NCBI GenBank assembly: GCA_036936605.1
Contig: JAUPFV010000002.1
Coordinates: 271,568,770-271,632,769 of the forward strand
Direction: 5' to 3'
Length of the DNA: 64,000 nt
DNA from: Limnanthes douglasii subsp. nivea
Lineage: Eukaryota; Streptophyta; Magnoliopsida; Brassicales; Limnanthaceae
Of this stretch, positions 43,961 to 54,637 are shown one piece after another; the first letter of the stretch is position 1; each line of letters begins with the position of its first letter. The notes below the pieces were generated by a model, which saw only the letters and a list, made by a program, of their open reading frames with translations, did no database searches and had not been told where the DNA came from. The position numbers and the translations under genes were made by a program.

Positions 43961-46529
43961 GTTTGCAAATGTTTTGGGGATAAACTATCTGCCTAGGTTT
44001 GAAGTCCCTTTTCAAAGATATTCAAATTTGGCGGATAATTAACACTCGGCAGGAACAAATGTTTGGAGGAAAATAATGTTTGGCGGGAATTAGTGTATTG
44101 TGGGATTTATTATTTTGAGGAAATCATTTTCTAAAGGGAATCACTTTTTATCAATAATTGGTTGAAAATATTTCTCCGAAAATAAATTTAAATCTAGATG
44201 TCCGAGAGGATAAAATCAAATGAACAAAATATATAAAATTAGGATTTTTTTATCTAAACTTATAAATTGCGTTAGTTCTCTTATCTTTTAATCGATTTAG
44301 ATCTTTCAATTTGTTAGATTTGGGGTTAGTTTTATAGTTGATGCTTTGGTTAGAGCTTTAAATTTAGAGACTAATTCCTAATAAGAAAATATGTATTAGG
44401 TTATTGTCCGATTTCTCTCCCTAATTTTATAGATCAATGTAGTTATATTATAAATTAATTTTATTTTGTGTATTTTTTATTTCTATGTTTATTTTTGTTT
44501 TCAATAATTTAATGTTATTAGTATATAGACACAGATGATTGTAAATATTTTGAAAAAGAAATAAAAAAATGAATAATAATGAATAATCGAAATTTCCAAA
44601 AAAAAATTATAGTCGGTCAAAAAATCAAAGTTGACAACCGTGAAACATCAAGATACGGCTAAAAGAAAAGGTAACGACACAAAGTAATTCTATTATCTTG
44701 TTAGTATTTTCGTCCCTTTCCCATTACACGAAAAAGAGCAACCAAGTTGGCAAGTTGAATACCCATGCCATGCCATGAGTGTGAAATGTGAGGCTAATCT
44801 TCGAGTTGGTAATGGTTGGTGTTCTTTGTCTTTGTTCGGATAGTCTATGTACCCCCACTTCCAATTTCTCTTTCAATTATCATCATGTTACATGAGCAGC
44901 TCCTTCTTCTCGGATAAATATGTATAAATTTTTGTTTGGAGTTTTCTCATTTTGAGTCTCTTTATCAATCAATCAATTCATGACATTTCTTGCATTTTGT
45001 TCCCTTATAAATGGAGTTTTCTAATCATGCTATATTGCCCCCACACGACTTTTGAATCCAAATCCAGTCAGTATTAATATGTACTGTATTATATTAAGAT
45101 GTTCCCATATTTATGAGTCAATATGACACCTAGATAAAAGAAACTATACAACAAAACCCAATTCATTCGATACTTTCGTTTGTTGATCATATATGATGGG
45201 AAGTAATTTTAAATTAATTGAGGTGGGATAAATCTGGATTTAAGGAATTCAGAGTATTGAAATGGAGAGAAACGAATAGAAAAGATAATAAAATAAAATC
45301 TAACTTTTCTCATTTTTGGTTTTTGATTTTTATTTATAAAATTCGGAAGGCAGATAATTTATTATCTAAAGTGAAATCATTTATTTTTAATTAGCTAAAT
45401 TCTAGATATTAATATGAATTAATATATTTATATATAATTAAAAATCAAATATGCAATTGATGGTATCTTTTTTATATCAATTTTATTATTATTTTTATGT
45501 AATATAGAGTTTTTAATCAAATAATTTATCAGGGTTAATATAGTTTTTTTTTGTTAGTGTAATTAGCTTTTGCGAGAATACCGTTGAAGCACTATAATCA
45601 AAAAGTAATTTTAATTATTTGATATATTTGTTGTTTTATCTCGCCGACACTTAATCATTCATTATGTTTAATGTATGCCGAGACGTACAATCGTAAAAGT
45701 TTTGAGGCATGCTATTATTAACAAATAGCATATCCATGTTTTTTATTTATTAGTAGTTAATAATATCAAAATTATGGAAAGTTTAAAAAGAGTACATTTT
45801 GAACCATTGCTCTAGAAATTCTCTAAAATATATAAGAGTAGCCCATATAGTCCTTTGAAAATATGAAAAAGGAATAGTTTGATGATCTGAATCAAGAAAT
45901 CGGTTGTGCCGAATTGTTTTCGAATATTGTGACTTGATATAATCCTTGAAATTTGCTACATACATGCTCGAAGTTTTAACATGTGTTGCGTAGTGGGAAT
46001 GAAAAGTATAAATAATCGGGGGATTTGAGGTTAGAAACTGCATGAAACTTTGGGGAGACGATAAAATTCTTACACTTATTACAAGCATGCGTTTTTAGTT
46101 TTAATTCAGCATGTGTTTGCTCTCCTTTCTTCACAAACACTTGATGCATTTTAATCTTCACCTTTCATCTATAACATAATCCAAACCATTAATGGTAAAA
46201 AACTTAAATGGTTAGGATGAGTTCACATGCAAGTATGAATAAGTGTCGTCTCTCTTACATGCATTTTTTAGGTTACTTGTCGTTATTATGTTTTGAAGTT
46301 TTGTATCATATTTCTGGTTTGTTTATCCTTTGACTTTAAAACATTCGTTTTAATTTCTTTTTGCACTTCTCATCTTATGAATTTTATTTAGAACTCTCTT
46401 TTTTCTTTCTTTTCTTCGAAATGGCAAGAAGAAGAAATATAAAATTTGTCATTCACAATGAAAAAATGAGTAAAATAGTTCAATTCAAAACATAAATGTT
46501 GTTTATACGACCCATAGTCCCAGTACGTA
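43961..46529. other. AT-rich intergenic stretch
   Basis: No supported gene. There are some repeated words around TTTGGCGGGAATT and TTGGCGGATAATT near 44027-44095. The open frames between 45783 and 46161 on the minus strand have no recognisable domain. Confidence 0.5.
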
Positions 46530-47212
46530 TGAGGATATTATTGATTCACGTACTCCATGTATGAGATACTGATCATCTTAAACCATTGCGGCAGATCCTG
46601 TATCAGTGTTTCATCCTGACACTGATATTGGGGTTCATGCTCTTTATTTTTTAGCATTAGCGGCTCCAACTAAAGATGATGGTGGAGCTAGTCTTACTTT
46701 TGTTATAAATCTATTATGTTCAACTGAGAATTTGAGCATGTTTAATACATTAAAAATGAATATTATAGCATGAAAAAATAGATTGGTGGATTCCTGATAA
46801 TGTTGAAATTCGGTTCCTAGTGAATGAAGAGACTTATCTGAACACTTGGGCTCATGAAGTTGTAGTTTTTAGAAATGGATCTTTAGTTCCCCTTAGCTGA
46901 GACTTATTGGAGTTCTTTGTGGAGACCTAGATTTGTATGAGTCATGTTGTACCGAGCTTATGAAGGATCTTAATGGAAGCTATCATTATTGTTCAACGCG
47001 TTTATCTGATTTGGTGATAATGAAGATATAAGGCATGAAAAACAATGTTTTTTTCTCACTGATCACGAAGTGGATATTTTTTAAAATCTTAATGACCTTA
47101 ATAAAATATAAAATACAATTTTTTTTATCTCGGGAAATTGGAAGACGGAAAGAAGATAATTTCAGTTTCCCCCGCATATGGATTTCCCAAATTAAGTCTA
47201 ATGTATGTATGT
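46530..47212 (+). other. Low-confidence coding remnant left of the copia element
   Basis: Short plus-strand pieces look protein-like: ENLSMFNTLKMNIIA (about 46730-46774) and DNVEIRFLVNEETYLNTWAH (about 46798-46857). They are separated by stops. No family is recognised. Related low-confidence sequence may continue right of the copia insertion, at 51953. Confidence 0.3.
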
Positions 47213-47273
47213 GCTTGTGAATGTGTTAGATGCTAGCGCACTTGAAACATGTTATTACGTCAATATTCTAACA
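47213..47273 (-). repeat. Truncated 3' LTR of the copia element
   Basis: On the minus strand it begins TGTTAGAATATTGACG after the PPT and matches the start of the 5' LTR (TGTTAGAATATTCACG) for about 57-61 bp, then similarity ends. About 210 bp of LTR are missing. Confidence 0.8.
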
Positions 47274-50200
47274 CTCCCCCTCAATTTGTGTAGTGGGATC
47301 ACCAATACCCAACTTGTATAAAATTGATTCGAATGTTCTTGCAGCAACCGCTTTTGTCAGGATGTCTGCCAGTTGGTCTTTGGATCTAACAAACAGAAGT
47401 TCGACTGTCCCATCTTCAATCTTTTCTTTTATGAAGTGCCTATCTATTTCAACGTGCTTTGTTCTATCGTGTTGTACCGGGTTCTCTGAAATCTTAATTG
47501 CAGCTTTATTATCGCACATTAACTGAGTTAGACACTTCAGAGGGGATCCGATTTCTTTCATTATATTCTTTAACCAAAGTATCTCGGTAATCCCCTTAAC
47601 GATTCCTCTAAATTATGATTCAGCACTTGACAATGATACTACTTTCTGTTTCTTACTCCTCCAAGTCACCAAGTTACCTCCAGGAAGAGTAAAGTAGCCA
47701 GCAGTTGATCGCTTGTCGTTAGGATTCCCTCCCCAATCATCATCTGTGAATACTTCAACATCAAGGTGTTCATTTTTCTTAAAAATTATGCCTCTTCTTG
47801 GTGTGCCTTTGAGATATCGAATAATCCTCATTACTGCTTCCATATGGTGTTCCTGAGGATGATGCATGAATTGGCTAACTACTCCTACCGCGTATACAAT
47901 ATCGGGTCGAGTGTGAGCGAGGTAAATCAATTTTCCCACTAACCTTTGGTACCTTTCTTTACCCGCTGGTGTGGCCCCTTCAATTATCTTTAGTTTGTGA
48001 TTCACAACCATAGGAGTGTCATTCGGTTTGCAATCCACCATGCCAACTTCAGCTAATAAATCCAATATATATTTCCGTTGGGAGATATAAATCCCTCCTC
48101 TTGACCTAAGAACCTCGATTCCTAGGAAATACTTCAATCCCCAAGGTCTTTCATTTCGAACTCCTTGAAGAGGTTTTTCCTAAGAGAGCTAATTTCTTCT
48201 TCGTCATTCCCCGTTATAATCATATCGTCGACATATATTATAAGACAAGTGACTAATTCTCTTCTCCTTTTGTAAAACAAGGTATGATCCTCATTACTCT
48301 GTTTGTAGCTATACCGCTTCATTGCTATTGTAAATCTCCCAAGCACGAGGAGACTGTTTGACCCCATATAATGCCTTTTTCAGTTTACATACCTCATTTT
48401 CTTGAAAACCATCAGAGAACCCTGGTGGGGGTTCCATATATACCTCTTCTTCCAAGTCTCCATGTAAGAAAGTATTCTTTACATCAAATTGATGAAGAGG
48501 CCAATCTTTATTTGTGGCTATTGAAAGTAAAACTCTGATAGTGTCAATCTTTGCAACCGGAGAGAACGTTTCAGAGTAGTCTATACCATATGTTTGTGTA
48601 TATCCTTTGGCAACCAATCTTGCCTTATGTCGCTCAATGGTGCCATCGGATTTATATTTTATATTAAACACCCAACTACACCTGACTGCTTTCTTCCCAT
48701 GTGGTAACACACAATTCTCCCATGTACCATTCCTTTTTAGAGCTTCCATTTCAGTATTCATTGCCTCATGCCATTCAATCATCTTCTTAGCTTCTTGAGC
48801 TGTTTTAGGAATTTATTCAGAGAGAATAGTAGCTGAAAACACCTTTGCAATCTTCGTCATTCCTTTCTTGTCCATTTTTACCGGATATGTAGAGGCACAA
48901 GGAACGTGCTCCGGTGAATAACGGTCAGGAGGAACCCCACTATTTTTTCTTTGGGGAAGAACCAGAGTTTGAGTTTTAACAAATGAAATTCCTGAAATGT
49001 CATGGTCAGTAGCATTTTATGAATTATGACATTGTAAATTGTTTACCTTTTGATGGACATTTTCTTCGGCTGATTCGCTGGTAGTATCCATGGCATTTAT
49101 TTCTTGTTGGACATTGTCTTAGGGAGAATCATTGGTGGTAAGAACTGCCTCGTCAGTCCCCTTTATGTTGGAAGAGGCATGTTCGGTGGCGCCATCTACC
49201 TACTATGTCGGCACATCCTCAAAGTAACTTTCATATAGCAACTAGTAGAGTGATTCACTTACTTTCTCCCCCTGAGCACGAGATTGGTGGTCAAAAAAAA
49301 ATCGGATTCTAAGAAGTCACAGTCCATTGTGACATAGATTCGACGAGTAACCAGATTGTAACACTGATAACCCATTTTATGGACACTGTACCCAACGAAA
49401 ACACACTTTTCAGCACACAGATTAAGTTTGTTTCGACTAGTTTTAGGGATATGAACAAACACCGAACAACCAAAGACACGAGGTGGTAAGGTCATAACAG
49501 ATGGAATTGTAACTTGGGTGGCAAGCACTTGTAATGGAGTTTTATTTCCTAGACATCGGGTTGGTAGACGATTTGCAAGATACATGGCTGTAGCAAGAGC
49601 TTCTGGCCAAAGAGAATGATGAACTCTAGATTCAATCATAGTAACACGAGCTTTTTCAAGTAAAGTACGATTTTTTCGTTCTGAAGTACCATTTTGTTGA
49701 GGTGTGTTTGGACAAGTGGTTTGATTGATAAGACCATTTTTTTTGAAAAAATTATGCAGTGTTTGGTTAACAAACTCTGTTCCATTATTAGAACGGAGAA
49801 TCTGTATTTTTTTTCAAATTGAGTCAAAATCATTTTGTAAAAACAAACAAATATTTCTGGTACTTCCGATTTATGTTTCATGAAGTATATCCAAGTCATT
49901 CTTGAGAAATCATCCACAAATAAAACAAAGTATCTGATTTGATTGTTAGTGGAATTTGGTGCTGGACCCCAAACATCAGAATGGATTAGCGAAAAAGCAT
50001 AATCAACTCTAATATTACTTTGATTAAATGAGACCCTACGATTTTTTGCAAGAAGGCAGGTTTCACATTTCTCATGAATAGAATTATTCAAAAAAAGACT
50101 AGGAAACATACTTTTAAGATAGTTAAAAGAAGGATGACCAAGTCGTCGGTGCCATAACCAAAGTTTCCTTTCGGTTATTATGTGAGCAAGCATCGCATGT

Positions 50201-50555
50201 CCTTTATGAACTACCTCATCAACATAATAAAGACCTCCTTGTTCAGTACCACGCCCAATGATCTCCTTCGTATGAATGTCTTGTATAATGCAAAAAAATG
50301 GATACATAAGAACCACACAGTTGAGTTGTTTTGTCACTTGACTAACAGATAATAACTTTAAGGATAGTGAAGGAATGTAGAGGCAGTTTTTAATTATCAT
50401 TTTTTCTGAAAAAAATAATTGAACCTCCCCCTTTGACTTCACAAATTTCTCCACTAGCAGTCTCAATATGGGACTTCTTTGGAGATGACGTGTCACCAAA
50501 GTCTTTAGGATCATAAGACATGGTGTCCGTAGCCCCGCAATCAAAGATCCAATTT
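47268..50555 (-). pseudogene. pol: Copia pol (protease, integrase, RT, RNase H)
   Basis: Protease: WIFDCGATDTM (about 50555-50520), where copia proteases have D-S/T-G and this copy has DCG. Integrase: a pre-integrase zinc site WHRRLGHPSFNYL with CETCLLAK, then HSDVWGPAPN and FVDDFSRMTWIYF (about 50150-49860); later HSLWPEALATAMYLANRLPT and RVFGCSVFVHIPK (49639-49259). RT: GTWENCVLPHGKKAVRCSWV, KARLVAKGYTQ, QFDVKNTFLHGDLEEEVYME, and the intact catalytic YVDD at 48235-48224. RNase H: GYFTLPGGNLVTWRSKKQ, CDNKAAIKISENP and ADILTKAV. Frameshifts lie near 48347 and 48135, and a stop at about 47610. The final stop TAG lies inside the 3' LTR start. Confidence 0.9.
47274..47287 (-). other. Polypurine tract of the copia element
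   Basis: The minus strand reads AAATTGAGGGGGAG immediately before the 3' LTR start TGTTAG. It is a typical copia plus-strand primer. Confidence 0.8.
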
Positions 50556-51631
50556 ATTTATTTCTCAAACCCTTTACCTCCAAGTTTTTCATAGGAGTTC
50601 GCCGCCATTCCTCCAAAACTAGTGCCACTTCCTTGCTTATTTTTAGTCGGATCTTCACCACCACTTGTAGACGAATCCCGTTTGACATTAGATCTGAAAC
50701 GCTGGTTATTTTTCTCCTTATGACCGTCCTCCCACCATTCTGGATAGCCAACCAGCTGGAAACATGCCACTTTAGTATGTTTCTTCATCCCATAATGAGT
50801 GCAATACAACTTGGATTTATCTTCTTTCTCTTTGGATCAGAATTTAAACCTCTGTGCAGAATCTTTAGAAGCCAAACCCATTCCAATTTCAATCGAGTCA
50901 CTATCAGAAGAACTTGATTTTAGTATATTAAGCCTGGCCACTTCCCTTCGTATTGTAGCATATGTTGTTTCCACCAGAAGGAAGAGGATCCTTTTTCAGG
51001 ATATCTCTCTTGACTGGTTCCAGCTTGTCATTAATCGCCATTAGCAATCGATAGAGTCTTTGTTCTTGAGTCTTCTTATTGTAGATCTGAATGTCTTCTG
51101 GGTCTTTCATAGGGTTTGGATCTCGCCTATCTATAGACATCCAGATGTTCTGCAGTTTGTTCCACAAGTCTTCTGGTGTATCGGACCCTTGCCTTAATGA
51201 ATTAGCCCTCTTATGAAGGTCAAACACCTGTAACGAATCTGTACCAGAATCGTATGTGGTGGCTAACCCATCCCAGAGGGCTTTTGCAATGTGATATTGG
51301 AGACATTATTCACCAACCTAGATTCAAGATTCTGGATAATCCATGTGAAAACACATTGATCATCTTGTTCCCACCTTGTATATGTGTTGTCAGTTTTGGA
51401 TGAAGGTGTCGGCTCCCCTGTAATGTGAGAACCTCTCCCCCTCCCCCTAATTGCTTTCTTCATCAGGTTTGCCCATAAGGCATAGTTGTCACCACCGAGT
51501 TTAATCCCCAGGGATAAATTCTCGGGGTTAGTTATTTGTTATTGTGTTCCGAGACCATTTCTCAGAATGGCAGCAATCTGCATTATTAATTCATCATGGA
51601 TTTGACTGAGCACGACTTCATTGCCAGCCAT
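50556..51631 (-). pseudogene. gag: Copia gag
   Basis: The ATG at 51631 opens MAGNEVVLSQIHDELIMQIA, with a stop about 30 codons later. The gag core continues with GGDNYALWANLMKKAIRGRG and WEQDDQCVFTWIIQNLE (about 51500-51310), then QVFDLHKRANSLRQGSDTPE and RLYRLLMAINDKLEPVK in another frame. A zinc knuckle remnant CTHYGMKKHTKVACF (about 50804-50760) has Tyr in place of the second Cys of CX2CX4HX4C. It makes the particle shell in active elements. At least two frame changes and stops are present. Confidence 0.82.
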
Positions 51632-51666
51632 CTTTGTTCAAGATGTTCAAAATTCCCAGAATCACA

Positions 51667-51681
51667 CGTGCTCTGATACCA
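51667..51681 (-). other. Primer binding site of the copia element
   Basis: The minus strand reads TGGTATCAGAGCACG directly after the 5' LTR. It is complementary to the 3' end of initiator tRNA-Met. Confidence 0.9.
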
Positions 51682-51952
51682 TGTTAAACAACAAAGAGAG
51701 AAGTAGCCGCAGGAGGCGGCTAGGGTTTTGTGTTTATTAGAAAATATTCCTTTTTGTATTGAATTGTTTTTTATATTAATAAACCCAAGTAAGGCTCTTA
51801 ATATATAGAGAACTTAGAGGCCTATACAAGGAAACTTAATACAGTGAATATTCTAACAATATCCAAACATGACAAATATTTTTAATACTATGCAGCGTGA
51901 ATGTGTTACATGCTAGCACACTAAAACATGTTATTGCGTGAATATTCTAACA
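51682..51952 (-). repeat. 5' LTR of the copia element
   Basis: 271 bp, minus-strand TGTTAGAATATTCACGC to TTGTTTAACA. It contains TATATATTAAGAGCC as a possible TATA region (about 51798-51812). A second copy of TGTTAGAATATTCACTG near 51870 makes a short internal repeat. Confidence 0.88.
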
Positions 51953-54112
51953 GTTAGACTTGTGAAGGAGTCTAAACAATATTTATGTTCTCATCAAGAT
52001 ATTTTGGTTCCTAAATAATTTGTTGCTTGTGGTTTTCTTAGCAATCTAATCATAACTAGAGCATTCTCAGTTCATAGAAGTTTATTACGGACTCAAGCCA
52101 AAACCCGAGGACCCACTTCAAAGAGATCCTCTAATGATAATATTTATTATAATCTACAAAGCTAGAGGGTCCACCTTATAAGAAAGTGATTGTCTAACGT
52201 TCTCTAACTAAGAATATTGATGTCAAAACAACTAAAGCCAAAGAAAAAAATTATCAGGTTAATGGGTTGGAGTTAGAAATATGGTTATATCTGAAGCCCA
52301 AGTTGGTGAGGTATCATCTACCTAGGATGTTATGGATTTCGTATATCGAGACTTTAAATTTAAAAGTTGTGGTTGTCAAAACAAAAGGTGATGACCCAGA
52401 TATAATCCTTATTTTTAAGAAGAATGTTGCAGCTCATCTTGCTGAGGTAATTAATTTGAATTCTTCTAATGTTGAAGGTCCTACAGGTGATCCTTCAAAT
52501 CCAAAGGATCTTACAAAAAATAAGATTTATAGATTGAAATTTGTTATTGTTAGTGAATAATTTACTGAAAAATGAGTTAGATTTTATATTGAATATGATT
52601 ATTTATACTACCAAATGGGTCATGATATTTGAAGAACATCTATAGCAGGTTAAGAATATTCTTATTTGTAGTTGCAGCCTCTTAGGGAGAGTGTGACTCG
52701 TGAAGTTAATTATTTATCTACCCATATACTTCATGAAATGATGAGGCTGAAATGTAAGAAATAAAGGTTTGTTGAATGATTAATCTTCAAAAAACTAAGG
52801 GCTGAAGATGATCCAGTCTTGAGTGCCAAAGTCCCTGATGAGCTTGCGTCCGTCCTTACGCTTCCCCAAATTTAAAAAATAGTATTATCATCGATAACAC
52901 TCCTAATTTATGTGTTTATGGAACTCTGGCATGCAAACTTGTTTATCATATATATGTCCTACACATATTTCACCCTCTTGAGATCTTCTTGCCATTAAAA
53001 ATGATACAATGCTTATAAACAGATTTATGTGTCAAATGGTTGTTAATGGTGATTCATTTAGTACTTAATCTATTCCCAGAGATCGTGTTTTTATTTTGGA
53101 GCAGATATCAGAGGTAATCAGTCAACTTACTTATTTGGCCAACAAGAAGGAGTTACCAACCCATATTTCAATAGTAAACTCAGTTAAAAACTAGATAAAC
53201 TTGAGAGCATAGGTAAAATTTTATCATTAATTTATGATTAATTTGTCAGTTTTTAAACCCATGATTATTTCACTTGCTGTTTGATACTTCAGACTATGCT
53301 TAATGTATTCATGATGTTGCACCAAGCTTGTTAGAATCCAGTTTCTTACATTTCTGATCACATGCAGAATATAAGCTTCGGAAAATAGAGCAAGATAAGC
53401 ATAATGTTTTGATCAAGAGTGATATATCCAAATTGGAGAAGCTGAAAAAGTAGATGGATGAAGCAATAGAGCATAAAAAAGTATTTGACTGTACACTTAC
53501 TGTTGAACGTTCAAAATGTCTTGAGTTTGAGATAAAATTTCAAACAAAAATGATCGCAACTAGGCATGATGCAGTCTTGGATATTAAGTAATACTTTCCA
53601 TTCACAACGAATTTCCTAGAGTATAGTTGGATTTATTTTGGTATTACATGTCGAAGGCAAAGAGACCAAGAATTTTTGGATAAGATAGCTCTCAAGATCG
53701 AGAGACCTGATAACTTCAGTAAAAGAATGGTAAAATATTTCGGATATGTTGTATAAACCCAAAAATTAGAAGTTCGAATGTATCTTTAATTATGAAGATT
53801 TTCTTTTTTATTCCATCGTAAATAATGAGATTCATTCTTCAATAAAAGTAGCTCATTCTAGCCAGGCAAAAAATGTAGTTCCTACAATACAAACATATGT
53901 TATTTCTCGTATAATAATTTTGTTTTTGCACTTATTATATTTTGTAATCTTGAAGGTTGTTTGTGAACAAAGTCAATGATTGCAAATTTTGAAGGAACTT
54001 TTACTTTATTTCCTTGGTTAGAAAGTGAAAATATTTTCTTAGTCATTTATATATATAGCATATGATTTACTTATTATTACTTTTATATATCCTATGTGTG
54101 CTAAAGTTTTCT
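51953..54112 (+). other. Decayed coding-like stretch with a coiled-coil segment
   Basis: No intact gene. Pieces that look protein-like include KVVVVKTKGDDPDIILIFKK (about 52363-52422) and VINLNSSNVEG, and a charged coiled-coil segment at about 53370-53590 (RKIEQDKHNVLIKSDISKLE, then KVFDCTLTVERSKCLEFEIK). I do not recognise the family. Long coiled coils also occur in Tat antisense proteins, but this is not evidence of identity. From about 53740 the sequence is AT-rich with nothing recognised. Confidence 0.35.
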
Positions 54113-54248
54113 TTTCTGTAAAAAGCATTATATTATTTAGTATTATAGTTTTGCAATTTGATTAATTCTTTTTTGTAAAAAACATTATATCATTTAGTAT
54201 TATAGTTTTGCAATTGGATTAATTCTTTTCTGTAAAAAGCATTATATA
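54113..54248. repeat. Tandem repeat of about 65 bp at the Tat element 2 insertion site
   Basis: Two units share TGTAAAAAGCATTATAT (the second with an A change), TATTTAGTATTATAGTTTTGC-like sequence and GATTAATTCTTTT. A third unit begins TCTGTAAAAAGCATTATAT and is cut off at 54248, where the LTR starts. Confidence 0.88.
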
Positions 54249-54565
54249 TGATGAGTCTGAATACTGCATGCTCCCCGGACAAGGACAGATCGGTCCAAGG
54301 TCTTCGGACCGGACAGATCACTTCGAACACTTGGCCCAAAGGACTATTCGAACTATGACAAAAGTACTAAAAACCCTAAACACTACTTGACTAAGCTACT
54401 TGCTCTCCTACTTAGAGCTCATGGGTCTTTGAACATGAGAATTAGCTGCAACCAGCCAGCTTAATTATCTCTCTACTCTCTACACTAAATATATAACGCC
54501 CACATACTACTATTAAACAAAAAACAAATTACAAGTCTACCCTCAGGCGATAATTATCCTCACCA
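54249..54565 (+). repeat. 5' LTR of Tat element 2
   Basis: 317 bp from TGATGAGTCTGAATACTG to CCTCACCA. It aligns with the solo LTR at 29414-29821 (408 bp), which is longer in the middle. A TATATAA box lies at 54490-54496. Confidence 0.88.
54490..54496 (+). promoter_or_regulatory. TATA box in 5' LTR of Tat element 2
   Basis: TATATAA within ACTAAATATATAACGCC, about 70 bp before the LTR end. The solo LTR has TATAAATA at the corresponding place. Confidence 0.6.
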
Positions 54566-54568
54566 AAT

Positions 54569-54586
54569 TGGCGACCACAATGGGAG
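54569..54586 (+). other. Primer binding site of Tat element 2
   Basis: TGGCGACCACAATGGGAG begins three bases after the LTR end. The first seven bases suit a tRNA ending GTCGCCA (Arg-type), but the remaining match is uncertain. Confidence 0.55.
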
Positions 54587-54637
54587 AAGAAGGTGCCTGA
54601 ATCAAGCATTCAAAACCAGCTAAGAAGGTCTGTCCGA

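Larger units (their letters stand above)
47213..51952 (-). mobile_element. Ty1/copia LTR retrotransposon with truncated 3' LTR
   Basis: Minus-strand element: 5' LTR (51952-51682), PBS (51681-51667), gag (51631 to about 50554), protease, integrase, RT and RNase H (about 50555-47268), PPT and a 61-bp 3' LTR remnant (47273-47213). The order protease-integrase-RT defines copia. Stops and frameshifts occur throughout. The missing 3' LTR end removes the expected target duplication on the left. Confidence 0.9.

Noticed and set aside
45783..46161. Minus-strand open frames of 101 and 61 codons as a small gene
   Set aside because: No domain, no promoter-like context and the surroundings are AT-rich intergenic DNA.
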